A DNA stretch of 64,000 nucleotides from assembly GCA_010909165.1 (NCBI GenBank), contig VJWM01000044.1, positions 434,001-498,000 on the forward strand, in the 5' to 3' direction. Each line of letters begins with the position of its first letter. Within the stretch, counting starts at the first letter, position 1. This document shows, piece by piece, positions 11,493-22,200 of the stretch. Under the pieces are notes generated by a model. That model ran no database searches and was not told where the DNA came from. It was given only the letters and a program-made list of their open reading frames with translations. The position numbers and the translations under genes are program-made. The stretch comes from Anthoceros angustus. Lineage: Eukaryota; Streptophyta; Anthocerotopsida; Anthocerotales; Anthocerotaceae.

Positions 11493-11860
11493 ATGTCCAT
11501 CGATTCTTTGCTGAATTCTTTGATCAACTCGTTTGCACAGCTTAGCTTGCAACCCCCAGTTGTTCCTATACCACCTACATTCAGAGTAACCATGGCCACT
11601 ACAAACCCATCTTTCATATATGAATTGAAGGAGAAAGATAGGTTTAAGGGAAATGGCTACCCTGTTTGGCGAGTAAGGATGAAAGCAACCTTACTTGCTC
11701 GCGGCGTTTGGGGCATAGTTGATGGCACGTATGCCAAGCCAAACCCCAATGCCAATCCAGCCCCTGATCCAGATGCTATCGCCAAGTGGGACCAGCACAA
11801 CGCAACGCAATTGCACTCCTCATCATCGAGAGACAAACACTGAGGATCTTCACTGATGCT
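11493..11860 (+). pseudogene. Ty1/copia gag, N-terminal fragment
   Basis: The frame contains the copia gag entry region: Phe-Lys-Gly-Asn-Gly-Tyr-Pro-Val-Trp, then Arg-Met-Lys-Ala-Thr-Leu, Gly-Val-Trp-Gly-Ile-Val-Asp-Gly-Thr and Lys-Trp-Asp-Gln-His-Asn-Ala. These are typical of the DUF4219/UBN2 region of plant copia polyproteins. A one-base frameshift near 11810 moves the reading into the next frame (Ala-Leu-Leu-Ile-Ile-Glu-Arg). Homology stops near 11870, where the sequence turns into the inverted 3' half of a gag gene. It is a dead fragment. Confidence 0.75.
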
Positions 11861-12450
11861 TTTGATTCTCCTGATTTTTCTTTAACTGCAACACGTGCAA
11901 CCGGCTTCGGTTGTTTCTGGGGCTCACCTGCCTTCCTTTTCCGGCACTCTCTTGCCCAGTGTCCGGGCGTTCACACCAATTGCAGTTGCCTGGATGCTTT
12001 GTGGAGCTCGAAGATTCCCCCTTTTGTCCACGTGAATTTACTCCCTTGAATTTTCCTTTGCTTTTTGCGGAAGGGAAGTTGGCTGCTAACACTTTCTCTC
12101 CTTTGCTTTTAGAGACTCCGAAGGCGAAGGCACGGCTCTGCTCTTCCTGGAACAGTGCACCAATCACCTCCTCCAATGTGACGGCCACTGCAGCTCCAGA
12201 AGCAGCAGCTGCGCCTGCAGCACGAAGCGGTCTGTTCTGGCTCGTGATGAAGGTCTGATAGGATGCAGGGAGTGATGTGAGCAGCTGCGCTACATCATCT
12301 ACCACAGAACAGAGGGTCATGAGATTCTGCACTTTGTAGGTCTTTTCCAGCTGATCCCAGATCTCCTTTGCCTTGTCAAGGTACTCAACATCTGGGATGA
12401 GAAGCTTCCTATAACATTCTAGAATCTTCGTAAGTTCTTGCCTTCCTAAA
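11850..12450 (-). pseudogene. Ty1/copia gag, C-terminal fragment in inverted orientation
   Basis: On the minus strand the UBN2 part reads Leu-Leu-Thr-Ser-Leu-Pro-Ala-Ser-Tyr and Leu-Glu-Glu-Val-Ile-Gly-Ala-Leu-Phe-Gln-Glu-Glu, followed by a Lys/Gly-rich linker and a CCHC zinc knuckle beginning Cys-Asn-Trp-Cys-Glu-Arg-Pro. The second half of the knuckle (Gly-His-Trp-Ala-Arg-Glu-Cys) is one frame away, so a base has been lost inside the motif. The start (Glu-Ile-Trp-Asp-Gln-Leu-Glu-Lys) lies near 12370-12400. It meets the plus-strand gag N-terminus head-on near 11850-11875, so the locus is a rearranged or nested insertion. Confidence 0.75.
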
Positions 12451-12559
12451 CAAGCAACTCCCTAAGAAGAATCCTAAAAACATCGTTAGTTAACTAACAT
12501 ACTTACATTATTAACAAAAAATACCAGCGTAACATCATCCGGCACATAAACTGTGTTCC

Positions 12560-13019
12560 GCCCTCGGAACTATGTCATATACAACTTGAGCCTATCTGAT
12601 TCACATAACCAGGAATAACAGTACCATCAACTCTCTTCAACTTGTACGTACCATTATCATGATGTGTTGCAGCAATCACGAAGGGCCCAAATCACTTCAG
12701 CAACAACTTCTTATGACTACGCCACCCATGTTGAGAATCCAAAATCCACACTGTCTATATCGCCTTCTCTGTATGAATTCGAAATAGTCCTCAACTTCGG
12801 ACGAACACCTCTCTTCTTATCAACTGCCTTCTTCGGTTGACCTTGAGAGACTTCAATCTCTTGCGAAGCTCTCCTTTGATCTTCATCCAGCTTCATGAGC
12901 ATCTTCAAACGTTTTGCAATTGACTCTTCTTCTCCAAGCCTTAAGCGTTGTGCAATCCTCAGAGTCAGTATCTCGTATTCAATAGGTAGCACAACCTCCT
13001 TATCATACACCACACACAA
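12560..13019 (-). pseudogene. Ty3/gypsy polyprotein C-terminal remnant
   Basis: The minus strand reads Val-Leu-Pro-Ile-Glu-Tyr-Glu, Leu-Arg-Ile-Ala-Gln-Arg-Leu, then a Glu/Arg-rich helix and an Asp-Lys-Lys motif, as in the region after the integrase core of plant Ty3/gypsy polyproteins. Further on, in a shifted frame (about 12720-12570), Phe-Gly-Pro-Phe-Val-Ile, Asn-Gly-Thr-Tyr-Lys-Leu and Gly-Thr-Val-Ile-Pro-Gly-Tyr-Val-Asn match the chromodomain-proximal end. It is frameshifted and lacks the catalytic domains. It is a different element class from the copia fragment beside it. Confidence 0.65.
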
Positions 13020-15546
13020 TGTATATTAGAGTAAATATTAAATTGCACGTAAATTATACCACTGCATCTCCCTTCCTCAGGACATCACACTACGATTTAA
13101 TCTTACAATAAGGGCTTCCAAGGCTTCCATTGGATCATCTCACCCCTTCCACTACCGGTATAACATGCTCACAGTCCCAACCGCTACGACGACCATACCC
13201 GATCGAGCACGCCTGCAACCTTGGTTAACTCGTCCCCATTCTTGCCAAGTTATGGCGATATCTTGGGTTACTGTGATCCAAATCAAACACAGAAAGCACC
13301 CATTTGTAGCTATGAAGGGGGCTCTCTACGAAGATATGGGACATGCAATTTGGTGTAAGATGGAGGAAGCGACGACTAGAAAACGGATGGCAGTAATCAA
13401 GTTGCATGCAATTCTGATTTTGATATATTTGAGGCATATGAAATCGGAATGCTCTGAAACGAAATGCTTTAGGGACACCTTCAATGGGCTTTGAAATGTA
13501 TGTTTCATAATTTTTTGTTTTCAGAAAGTCAAGAAATTCTGAATTGAGCAGCCTGAACTCTAAAGTGTTGACTTGGATTGCATAGCCAAGGGTTAGATAT
13601 GAGGCTCTTTTTGTGTTGTGTGTATGCTAAGGGCCTGTGCTGGGAATATGATCACTTCACAGTCCTCCACATCTTTGCTTTTACATACATCCCTGGTGTG
13701 CAATAGCTCACTCTTCACTTCACATATCTGCCTGGTATGCAAAAGCTCACCCTTAACCTACATACCTTCACATACGATGATCTTCCTTTTCAAAACCGAG
13801 TAACATAACAGTATGCTGCCTAGTCTCCTAAAACAAGTAGATTTGTTAGAAAAACATCCTTCCGAAATTAGACTACCAACGCTTGGTTCCATTTACCAGT
13901 GCAGTAGTGCATCCATCCACTTTTCCCCACCAGACTTAAGGCAATTTTGAAGTGCCCGCAATCTCTTTAGTCTAATTTTTTTTGGAGAATACCTTTGGTG
14001 TTATTGGAGACCCGCTTTTGCCATGTGTCTGGAGCTCCCAGCTCTAAATCACCAAGGATACTTAAAATTTACAAGAAATTTAGTGAGAAATAAATTAGAT
14101 AAAAGAACTATTGAAGAAAATGCTTGTGGTTATTATTCTTGTCCTGAGCGCTGGATACAAATTAAAGAACCTTAAGATCTCTTGTGTTTTTAAGGGTATT
14201 TTGTGTATAAGGATAGTAGGTATTTTGTCTCTTGCTTCTTAGTACGCGGGGCAGTTAAAGATGGACAACACTGACCACAAAGTAGTAGATGACAACAGAC
14301 GAAGTATTCTCATCTTCATTACTTAGATTTCCACTCCATATTGAATCTTGCTCCGTACATATGCATTGAAGACCTTCATTGCTTATGGGATGCTGGACAA
14401 ACATCCTTCATGGTTAGGTTTCATAAGAGAAAGTCAAAAGTTCAATCGATAGCTTTCACTAAAAATACTTGTTATTACTTCAACCCTACTAAAACCTACT
14501 AGAACTCTAATAAAACCCTGCTAAAATCCTACGAAAAATAATTATTTCAATTTAAACCTTAATAAAATATGTATATTACTTAAAAGTAACACCCTCTTTC
14601 CAGCGGGGTGGGACAATCACACAATTAGCGGCAATAACATTACCAAACACCGGCACTAGGCCTCTAAGTAGCCGGCCGTCCTTCCATAGGACAGCTCGCA
14701 GTCAGCACTTCAGGTGCTGCTCTTTATTCCAATAAGAGTCAACAAGAATACATGAGAGATCAGAGAGAGCCCCATCTTTGCCTAAGCTATGAGCTTAGCT
14801 CTCTCCCCTTGATCTCCTCCTCAACAGCTCTCCTCTAGCACGCTCACACTCTTGGCTCCTAAAGCCTGTAGGCACCTCAGTCCTATCCTCACAAGAGTGT
14901 AGCCCCAAGTGCTAAGATCCTCCTAGACATGCTCACACTCTAGGCTCCCAAAGCATGTAGGCATCTCAGTCCTGTCCTCACAAGAGTGTAGCCCCAAGTG
15001 CTAAGATCCTCCTAGACATTCTCACACTCTAGGCTCCCAAAGCCTGTAGGCACCTCGTCCTATCCTCACGAGTGTAACTCCCAATGCTAGGATCATAGGA
15101 TCATGCTCGCTAGGGCTAGCCTCCTCTCCTTTCATAGGGAGGCTTACATGATTCCCAAAGTAACCGCCTAAAGCAGACTATCTTCCTTGAGCCCTAAGCT
15201 AAGCCTTACCACCACTACTTACAACTCACTAAACTAGATCCAGGGCTGCATGCCTCTCATGCAACGCTACTTACTTTAAATATGATTAAAAATTAATAAT
15301 CATATATAAAGATTTAAAGAGATAAAATATGTTGATTAAATATTCTAATTCTATATGTATATAACCTAAATAACCTAGGAGATCCTAATGAGGAGGGATC
15401 CCATGTATAGAGTACCTACCCAATTATGGAGGCGCCTGCGCTCGCCATGGGGCTAGCCCAATTTTATACACTAGCTTCGGCGTACAGAGCACCGTGTGAG
15501 TGAGGGCCGTGCAGACTACAGAGCACCGTCTAGGTTTGCAGCTTCC
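13020..15546. other. Intergenic, no recognisable gene
   Basis: AT-rich to about 14580, with poly-A/T tracts and only short frames. A 109-residue plus-strand frame at 13165-13494 has no recognisable motif and I treat it as chance. From 14590 the composition becomes more mixed and contains the 89-bp tandem repeat. The last 200 bp should hold the promoter and 5' UTR of the DDAH-like gene. Confidence 0.5.
14842..15108. repeat. 89-bp tandem repeat, three copies
   Basis: Units start at 14842, 14931 and 15020. They share cacactctaggctcccaaag, ctgtaggcacctcagtccta-like text and agtgtagccccaagtgctaa. The third copy has diverged and lost bases toward its end. No reading frame is maintained. Confidence 0.85.
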
Positions 15547-16649
15547 ATGACGATCTCTCCGGGGGCCGTATCGTCGATGCCAAGGGCAGCAATTGTGCGG
15601 GGGGTCCCTGACACCTTCTCCACGTGCTTGACTATGCAACAACCCTTGGCGCCCATCGATGTTGCCCTCGCAAGGCAGCAGCTTGCCAAGTACGTAGAGA
15701 TACTGCGAGGTAAAGGCTCATTGCCATTTTTGTGTGCAAGGCTGAAATTCAGAGTGGGCTGATGGTGAGACCATTGTAGGGACTGTTGTGATGGCGGTCC
15801 ACTCCAGGGCTGGTGCAGGAGGTCGTTATGCTTCCTGCAGATGACGCCTACCCAGATTGCCCGTTTGTGGAAGATACTGCCATTGTGGTGGGCAGCAGGG
15901 CGTTTGTGACGCGGCCGGTACCCGCACTCTCTCTCTCTGCAATTTGCGTTACATTCTGTTCTGCTCTGCTCTGCTCTGCTCCGCTGTGTGACATGGCGCC
16001 AGCTCATTTGTTGTTGGAAGTAATTTCAGGGGGCTGTTTCGAGGAGGGGAGAAGAGGGCGCAGTCCGATCGGCCCTCAAGGCCCTGAAGCTGGAGGTGGT
16101 GGACATGGGCTCTGACGGTGCTCTGGACGGGGGCGACGTGCTCTACGCTGGAGGCTTCCTTTTCGTGGGGAAGAGCAAGCGGACGAACGAGAAGGGCATC
16201 ACAGCACTGGCTGCTGCGTTTTCCGACATTCCCGTCATCACCATCGACGTTCCTGCCGGGTTGCATCTCAAATCAGGTGGTGTGGTATTGGGCCTCACGT
16301 CCGGCTTTCTCCTTTTCAATTTGGGTATGTCTGGAAGCCTGACCAACTAAGTCGACTTGCAGCTCTTTCTGCTGTCGGCCCCGATACACTGGCTGTAGAA
16401 GCTACCGGAGAGGCTCGCAAAATGTTTGAGGCCATCACAAGGGCCAGGAAATTCGATTTCGTGAGCGTGGCCGCCCCTGGAGCAGCAAACACCTTGCGCA
16501 TCGGGCACACGCTTTTGTACCCCTCAGCATTCGGTACAGAATGGGAGAGCCAGTACAGGAAGTTCAACGCTCAGGTGGTTCCGGTGGACATCTCTGAGTT
16601 TCACAAAGGAGACGGAGGTTTAACGTGTCTCTCAATTCTAGTGCCCTGA
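15547..16649 (+). CDS. Dimethylarginine dimethylaminohydrolase-like protein
   Basis: Four exons (15547-15709, 15808-15917, 16030-16276, 16363-16649) join in frame to 268 residues. DDAH hydrolyses methylated arginines to citrulline and methylamines. The fold's landmarks appear in order: Pro-Asp-Cys-Pro-Phe-Val-Glu-Asp (70-77), Thr-Arg-Pro-Gly, Leu-Asp-Gly-Gly-Asp-Val (123-128), Phe-Val-Gly-Lys-Ser-Lys-Arg-Thr-Asn (136-144), Gly-Leu-His-Leu-Lys-Ser with the catalytic His (His170), and the C-terminal Gly-Gly-Leu-Thr-Cys with the probable nucleophile Cys262. Length is close to animal DDAH (about 285). The start used is the ATG of Met-Thr-Ile-Ser-Pro; an in-frame non-ATG extension exists upstream. 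No transit peptide is obvious. A related amidinotransferase-superfamily hydrolase is the alternative function. Confidence 0.8.
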
Positions 16650-17133
16650 AGGAACTCCATATCGTTCGGGCGCACTGTCTCCTGCCATTTGTGTTGGTAC
16701 ATCTGCCCAAGTTGGCAAAAAACTGTAAAAGGCAATATGTATGTTCTATACTTCCGGTGGCTTTACCTGTCAGCCCGCGTGCCATGATCCATCCCCATCA
16801 GTACTGGAAACACTTCCATTAGTCCTAAAACTCCCACGAAATGGCAACCCGATAATCTTTCATAATTGGCAAGGACACTTGTATCGTCTTCAGGTGTACC
16901 ATCGTCAGGTGTCTCAGGATTCCGGGAGCTTGAGAAATCGCCCAGGTGTCACCTGAAAAAGCCGGATGTACGCTTAAGCTCATGCGTGGAGTCTTCCCAC
17001 TGCAAAACCCAGGCATTATTAGCTCTGATGCGATCGAGATGTCTTTGTGAACGAAGAACTATAGATGGAAGAGCTTGTTTCTTAGTGAGCACTTTCAAAG
17101 GGGGTACTGCTTGAGATGTGCAAATCGGTCAGA
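16650..17133. other. Intergenic between convergent genes
   Basis: This 484-bp gap separates the 3' ends of the DDAH-like gene (+) and the carrier gene (-). It should contain both 3' UTRs. I see no additional gene or repeat. Confidence 0.5.
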
Positions 17134-18724
17134 TCACTTAACATACTTGAAGTATGCTTTGTAACCAGAAAACAATTGACGGGTTACAATATGCTGGAAG
17201 ATTAGACTCCACCTTCTTGCGGCCAGCATCACTAATAGGGTAGCCTCTGCAGTCTTCTCCTTGATTGCCAACATAATCGCGGCAGATAAAACTGTCTTTA
17301 CTATCTGTGCATTCAAGCCCTTAAAGAATCCCAGTGCACCCTCGGTTTTCCAAACCAGCAACATTGCTTCCAACATGGTTCTAGGTCTCGGACGTCCGGT
17401 CTGAATCAAAACTTTACACCTGAACAAGGGGGGTAAAGTAAATTAGTCGGTCCTCACGTCGCAGCAATTCATGGCCTCACACTTGAGTCAAGTCTCCAGT
17501 AGCGTTGCAGAAAGTCTAACCTGATTGCTGGATATGTCAACACGGTGGCAACTGACTTCGAAAATGCCCCCAATAGAAACGCAGATGACACTGACAAAGT
17601 TTGTGACTGACGATTACGCAGCATACGATTTTTAAGCTGTTCGAACACTGTATACTGCGGGAGGCAAAGAACGATGAAGGAAGGCAAAATTTCAGCGATG
17701 CCAATGAAATCTCATCACTGAGGGGCAAAAGATAGTAGGAGCATAAGCGGTTTCACCGGCAAGCAATTCCTCTTCATTGACAGCACCAGCTGAGCTGAGT
17801 ACCTGAATAGCAGGATTGGATGTCAACAGAATAGATGGTCCCAGTCCGTCATAAGCTTCCCTCCAAGTGCCACTTGTAAGAGTTCGCCATAAGCTTTGCG
17901 ACTGTCCAAAGCTGCTAGTCTGGATTCTCGCTGACGCCGTGTCCAAAGGCTGGGGAACAGGAGTTTCCACACTATCTTCAATTCAGCAGCAAAATCAAAC
18001 TAGCTCTAATGAAAGAGCAAGCAACCAGCTCAGTCTCCACGCCACAGCACCTGAAGCTACAAAACAAACGACTCCAAACAAAGAGAAGCTGATGCTAGCG
18101 AATCGGACGACCAACTGATCCCGACGATCCTCTCACTGACATGTTCACCGTGCCTCTTCTTGACGGCTTCATCAGATCACGCACGTTCCCGGACTCGTAC
18201 TCAGTTCATGACCGTAATTCACGCCTAGTACCTGTATAACAATAGTCGTAACAGCTCCTGCAGCTGCAGCGACGGCCAGATTCACCCCCGTCCCCATGGA
18301 TTTCTTCCCCTTCTTAGCGAGGTAGGCCTCCTTGAAGAAGCTGTAGCTGTAAAAGTAAACGAACTGCGAGATAACGGACTGCAGATTCTTCGTTCCCAAG
18401 CCCTGGTACAGCGAGCCAAGCTGGTTTGTCTTCACGGCCTCCTTGAAAACATCCCAAAGAGAGCTGCGCAAGGGACAAACATTAGCCCGCAGCTGAGCGA
18501 TCTAAGAATTCACACCTTGGCGGCACAGCAGAAGCATAATTCGGCACGATGCCGCTGAATGCGCTTGCAAGCATCACGTACTTATATCTGCGCGTCCTGC
18601 TGTCTGCAGATTCCACCTGGTAGATAGTCTTGCAAGTGTCGAGCGGGTAGAGCACCGTGGTGCTCACCAGGCCCCCGACGGCCCCGGACGTGGCCTCGGT
18701 CAGGGACTTGAAATCCACCCCCAT
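17134..18724 (-). CDS. Peroxisomal adenine nucleotide carrier (PNC-type)
   Basis: Five exons (18724-18582, 18463-18232, 17949-17803, 17654-17521, 17419-17134) give 313 residues. Plant PNC1/PNC2 exchange ATP for AMP/ADP across the peroxisomal membrane to fuel fatty-acid activation. The protein starts Met-Gly-Val-Asp and has three carrier repeats, each opening with a PX[DT]-type signature: Tyr-Pro-Leu-Asp-Thr-Cys-Lys near 28, Pro-Leu-Asp-Thr-Ala-Ser-Ala-Arg at 126, and Thr-Tyr-Pro-Ala-Ile-Arg-Cys-Lys near 214. Tyr-Gln-Gly-Leu-Gly-Thr-Lys-Asn and Thr-Ser-Asn-Pro-Ala-Ile-Gln match the PNC subfamily rather than mitochondrial carriers. Length is slightly below the usual 320-330 because the loop after repeat two is short. 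The gene is divergent from the first PPR gene. Confidence 0.88.
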
Positions 18725-19241
18725 CGCTGCGAGTGCGCGTCCTGGCGCTACCGCTAGCGCAAGCCTGCGCGCGGCGAGGCTCCGGAGAATGAAGGCGCGC
18801 TCTGCAGGCGGGAGCAGCGGGCCTAGCCGAGACCCCTAGCTCCAGGCCAGACCTGCGCGATCGCGATCGCGCTCGCGGCGCTAAAGGTAGGCCGCAGCTT
18901 GCGCACCAACTGGACCGGGTAGAGGCGGAATCGCAATAGAACCATGGGCCGCTCCGAGGATTGTGCTGCATTTCTTGCTGGGAAACGGCCCTAAGCCCGC
19001 GGGCCGACGAAGATGGCAGAAGACGCTGGCGCACCGAACCGCCTTCTTTCTTCATATTACACGTTGCGGCCCGGGCTTCGCGGTACCGGGCTCGGCGAGC
19101 AGTCGCGATCCGTACACTGTCGCGGAAACTCCTAGTATAGCCGTGCCTCGTCATTCTAAACTATTGTGAACCGAGAATCTGGACTGAATTTTCAGGCCAG
19201 GGTCGGCGACGAGAACAACATGGATCGAAAGTGAGGTATCC
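18725..19241. promoter_or_regulatory. Shared upstream region of divergent carrier and PPR genes
   Basis: The 517 bp between the two start codons must hold both promoters. It is GC-rich near the carrier gene, including a palindromic run gcgatcgcgatcgcgctcgc near 18858, and becomes mixed toward the PPR gene. No clear TATA box is seen on either strand. Confidence 0.4.
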
Positions 19242-22200
19242 ATGCTGCTCGCATGGCGCGTGCATTCAGACTGGTTGGGTGATGGTTCCATTAAAGCTCG
19301 TTTTGCAGGAGTGGGTGGATCGTGTGGCGCTTGCGAGGATCGGCCTCAAAGATCCCTTGGTTGTGCAATCTCTGCCCCCGGCAAGGCCCTGGCTGGAGAA
19401 GCTTTCCCGGCTGGCCATGGCGTGGCAAGGTGGGAGGATGGGGAGCTGGAGCGGAGGCTGGGGGCCGTGCTGCGGCTGGATGAGCAGGGGAGGGTGCCGC
19501 CGGTGCAGTTGTTCAAGACGGTGTTGCAGGCTTGCACGAAGAGGAAGGCCCTGGCCGAGGCCAGACAGGTGCACGGGATTTTGGCAAAACATGGGTTGGA
19601 GGGTGATAAGTTTTTGAGCAACTTTTTGGTCACCACGCTGGTTGGGTGTGGAGGCTTTGCGGATGGAGTGGAGCTGTTTGGGAGGTTGGGTTGCCGGACT
19701 GTTTTGTCTTGGACGGCCATCATCTCAGGGTATAGTAATGGTGGGAGATGTAGGGAGGCTCTTGCGTGTTTTGAGAAGATGGAGGAGGAAGGTGTGGAGC
19801 CGGACAAGTATACGTTTGTGAGCTTGCTGAAGGCATGCAGCAGGCTGGAAGACTTGGATGAGGGCAGGCGGATCCATCTGGCCGCTGTGGAGCATGGGTT
19901 TGGGTCAGACGTGTTTGTGGGGAGCACGCTGGTTAGTATGTATGCGAAGTGTGGGAGCATAGCTGATGCGCAGAAGGTGTTTGATGGACTGTCTCAACGG
20001 AATGTTGTGTCGTGGAATGCGATGCTTGCTGCGTATGCACAGAAGGGACTGGCAGAGAGAGCTTTGGAGGTTTATGGGCAAATGCAGGAGGAAGGTGTCT
20101 GGCCGGACGGCCGCACCTTTGTCAGTGTCTTGCAGGCTTGTGGTTCCCTTGCTGAAATGGAGGAAGGTGCGGTTGTGGAGGGGCAGAAAGTTAAGGTGTT
20201 GGCTCTGAGGAAAGGGAGAGAAGTACATGCCGAAGCTGTCAGAATGGGGTTTGAGTCAGACGTGTTTGTGGCTAACACGTTGGTTAGTATGTATGCAAAG
20301 TGTGGCAACATGGTGGATGCCCAGCAGGTGTTTGACCGATCGTCCCACCGCACTGTAGTTTCATGGACAGCAATGGTGGCAGCATGTGTGCAGCAGGACC
20401 AAGGAGACATGGGCTTGCAAATTTATCATCAGATGAAAGAAGCAGGGTGTATGCCCAATTCTTGGACACTTGTCAACGTCCTTAAAGCGTGTAGCAGCAT
20501 TGCAGAAAGAGACAATGGGGAGCTTGTGGAAGGGCAGAGGATCAAAGTGTCAGTACTATGGAAGGGGAAGGAGCTACATGCTGAAGTCAAGCGCGCAGGT
20601 CTTGCTTCCGATGCTTTCGTCCTGGAGGCTTTGATCCGCATGTATGTTACGTGTGGCAGCATCAGTGATGCACAGCAGGTTTTTGATGATTTTCCGAACT
20701 GCAATGAAGAGGCATGGACGGCTATGCTTGCGGCATATGCCCAGCAAGGCCAAGGAGAGAGGGTTTTGCGCTTGTTTTTTCAAATGCGAGAGCTAGGTGT
20801 CGGACCGAGTGCTCAAACTTTTGTCCTTGCTCTACAGGCATGCCGTGCCCTTGCTGCAGAAGAGTTAAGCTCGCTTGTGTGTGGGCAAGCCTTCAAACTG
20901 CAGTCGCTGCAACTGGGGAAGGAAATTCATGCAGCAGCTGTCAGCATGGGTTTTGGATCAAACTTGTTTGTTGGTAGCTCTTTGATAAGTATGTATGCAA
21001 GATGTGGGAGCCTTGCAGAAGCACAGCAAGCGTTTGATAGATTGCCCAAGTATGACAGAGTGTCGTGGACTGCCCTGCTCACAGCATATGCTCAGCATGG
21101 TCAAGGAGAGAAGGCCTTGCAAACATACTTCCAAATGAAAGAGGAAGGCTTCAAGCCGGATGGTCAGACCTTTGTCGGCCTTCTCCAGGCATGTGCCGCC
21201 CTTGCAGAAAAGGAAGTCAGCAATGTACACGGCGTTAAACTGGAGTCACTGCGCAAAGGAAGAGAACTACATTCTGAAGCTGTGAGCATGGGATGGGAAA
21301 CAAACGTGTTTGTTGGTACTGCTTTGATCAGTATGTATGCAAAGTGTGGATGCATCCCGGAGGCAGAAGAAGTGTTTGAGCGATTGCCTCAGCACAATGT
21401 GGTGTCATGGACTGCAATGATTGCAGCATATACTCAGCATGACCATGGAGAGAAGGCCTTGCAACTCTATGGTCAGATGCAAGGTGAAGGCATGATGCCA
21501 GTGGAAACCACTTATCTGTCTGTCCTGGAAGCTTGCAGCAGGACAGGAGCTATAGGGATGTGCTTGCAGACCCACAGAAGTATTCTGGAAAGAGAATTTG
21601 AGTGTAGCCTCTATTTGACAAACAGTCTCATTCATGCATATGGCAAATGTGGGAGCATGGTGGATGCTCATCGTGTATTCGACTCACTGCCCCAGCCCGA
21701 CGTGGTGTCATGGAATGCACTGATTGCTGGGTACGCTCGACTAGGCGATTGTGAGACAAGTATCCGGTGTTTCGAGGAGATGTGCGATGCTGGTGTTGAG
21801 CCAGATGGTGTCACATTCATGGCACTTATCTTGGGATGCAGTCATGCTTGCATGGTGGATAAGGGACTGAAGTACTTCGAAAGCATGACCAGGGATTATG
21901 AGATAACTGCAGAGCTGGACCATTATGTCTCGATGATCGATCTTGTAGGTCGTGCAGGACTGTTCACCAAGGCAGACGATCTGCTTCGTGAAATGCCAAT
22001 GCAACCTGATTTTAGTGTGTGGCTGTGTTTGCTGGGTGCTTGCCGAAATCATAGCAATGTGATGCTGGGAAGGCATTGTTTCAATCTTGCAACTAGTCTT
22101 GAGCCAACACAAGCTGCACCGTATGTCCTCATGTCAAACATCTATGCTCAACTTGGCATGTGGGATTCTGCCGAGGAAATAGATGGGCTCAGACAGAGAG

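Noticed and set aside
14842-15108. CRISPR-like array
   Set aside because: Direct tandem repeats without unique spacers, in a plant nuclear context.
15966-15985. ctctgctctgctctgctccg run as a functional element
   Set aside because: Short CTCTG microsatellite inside an intron of the DDAH-like gene; nothing more can be supported.
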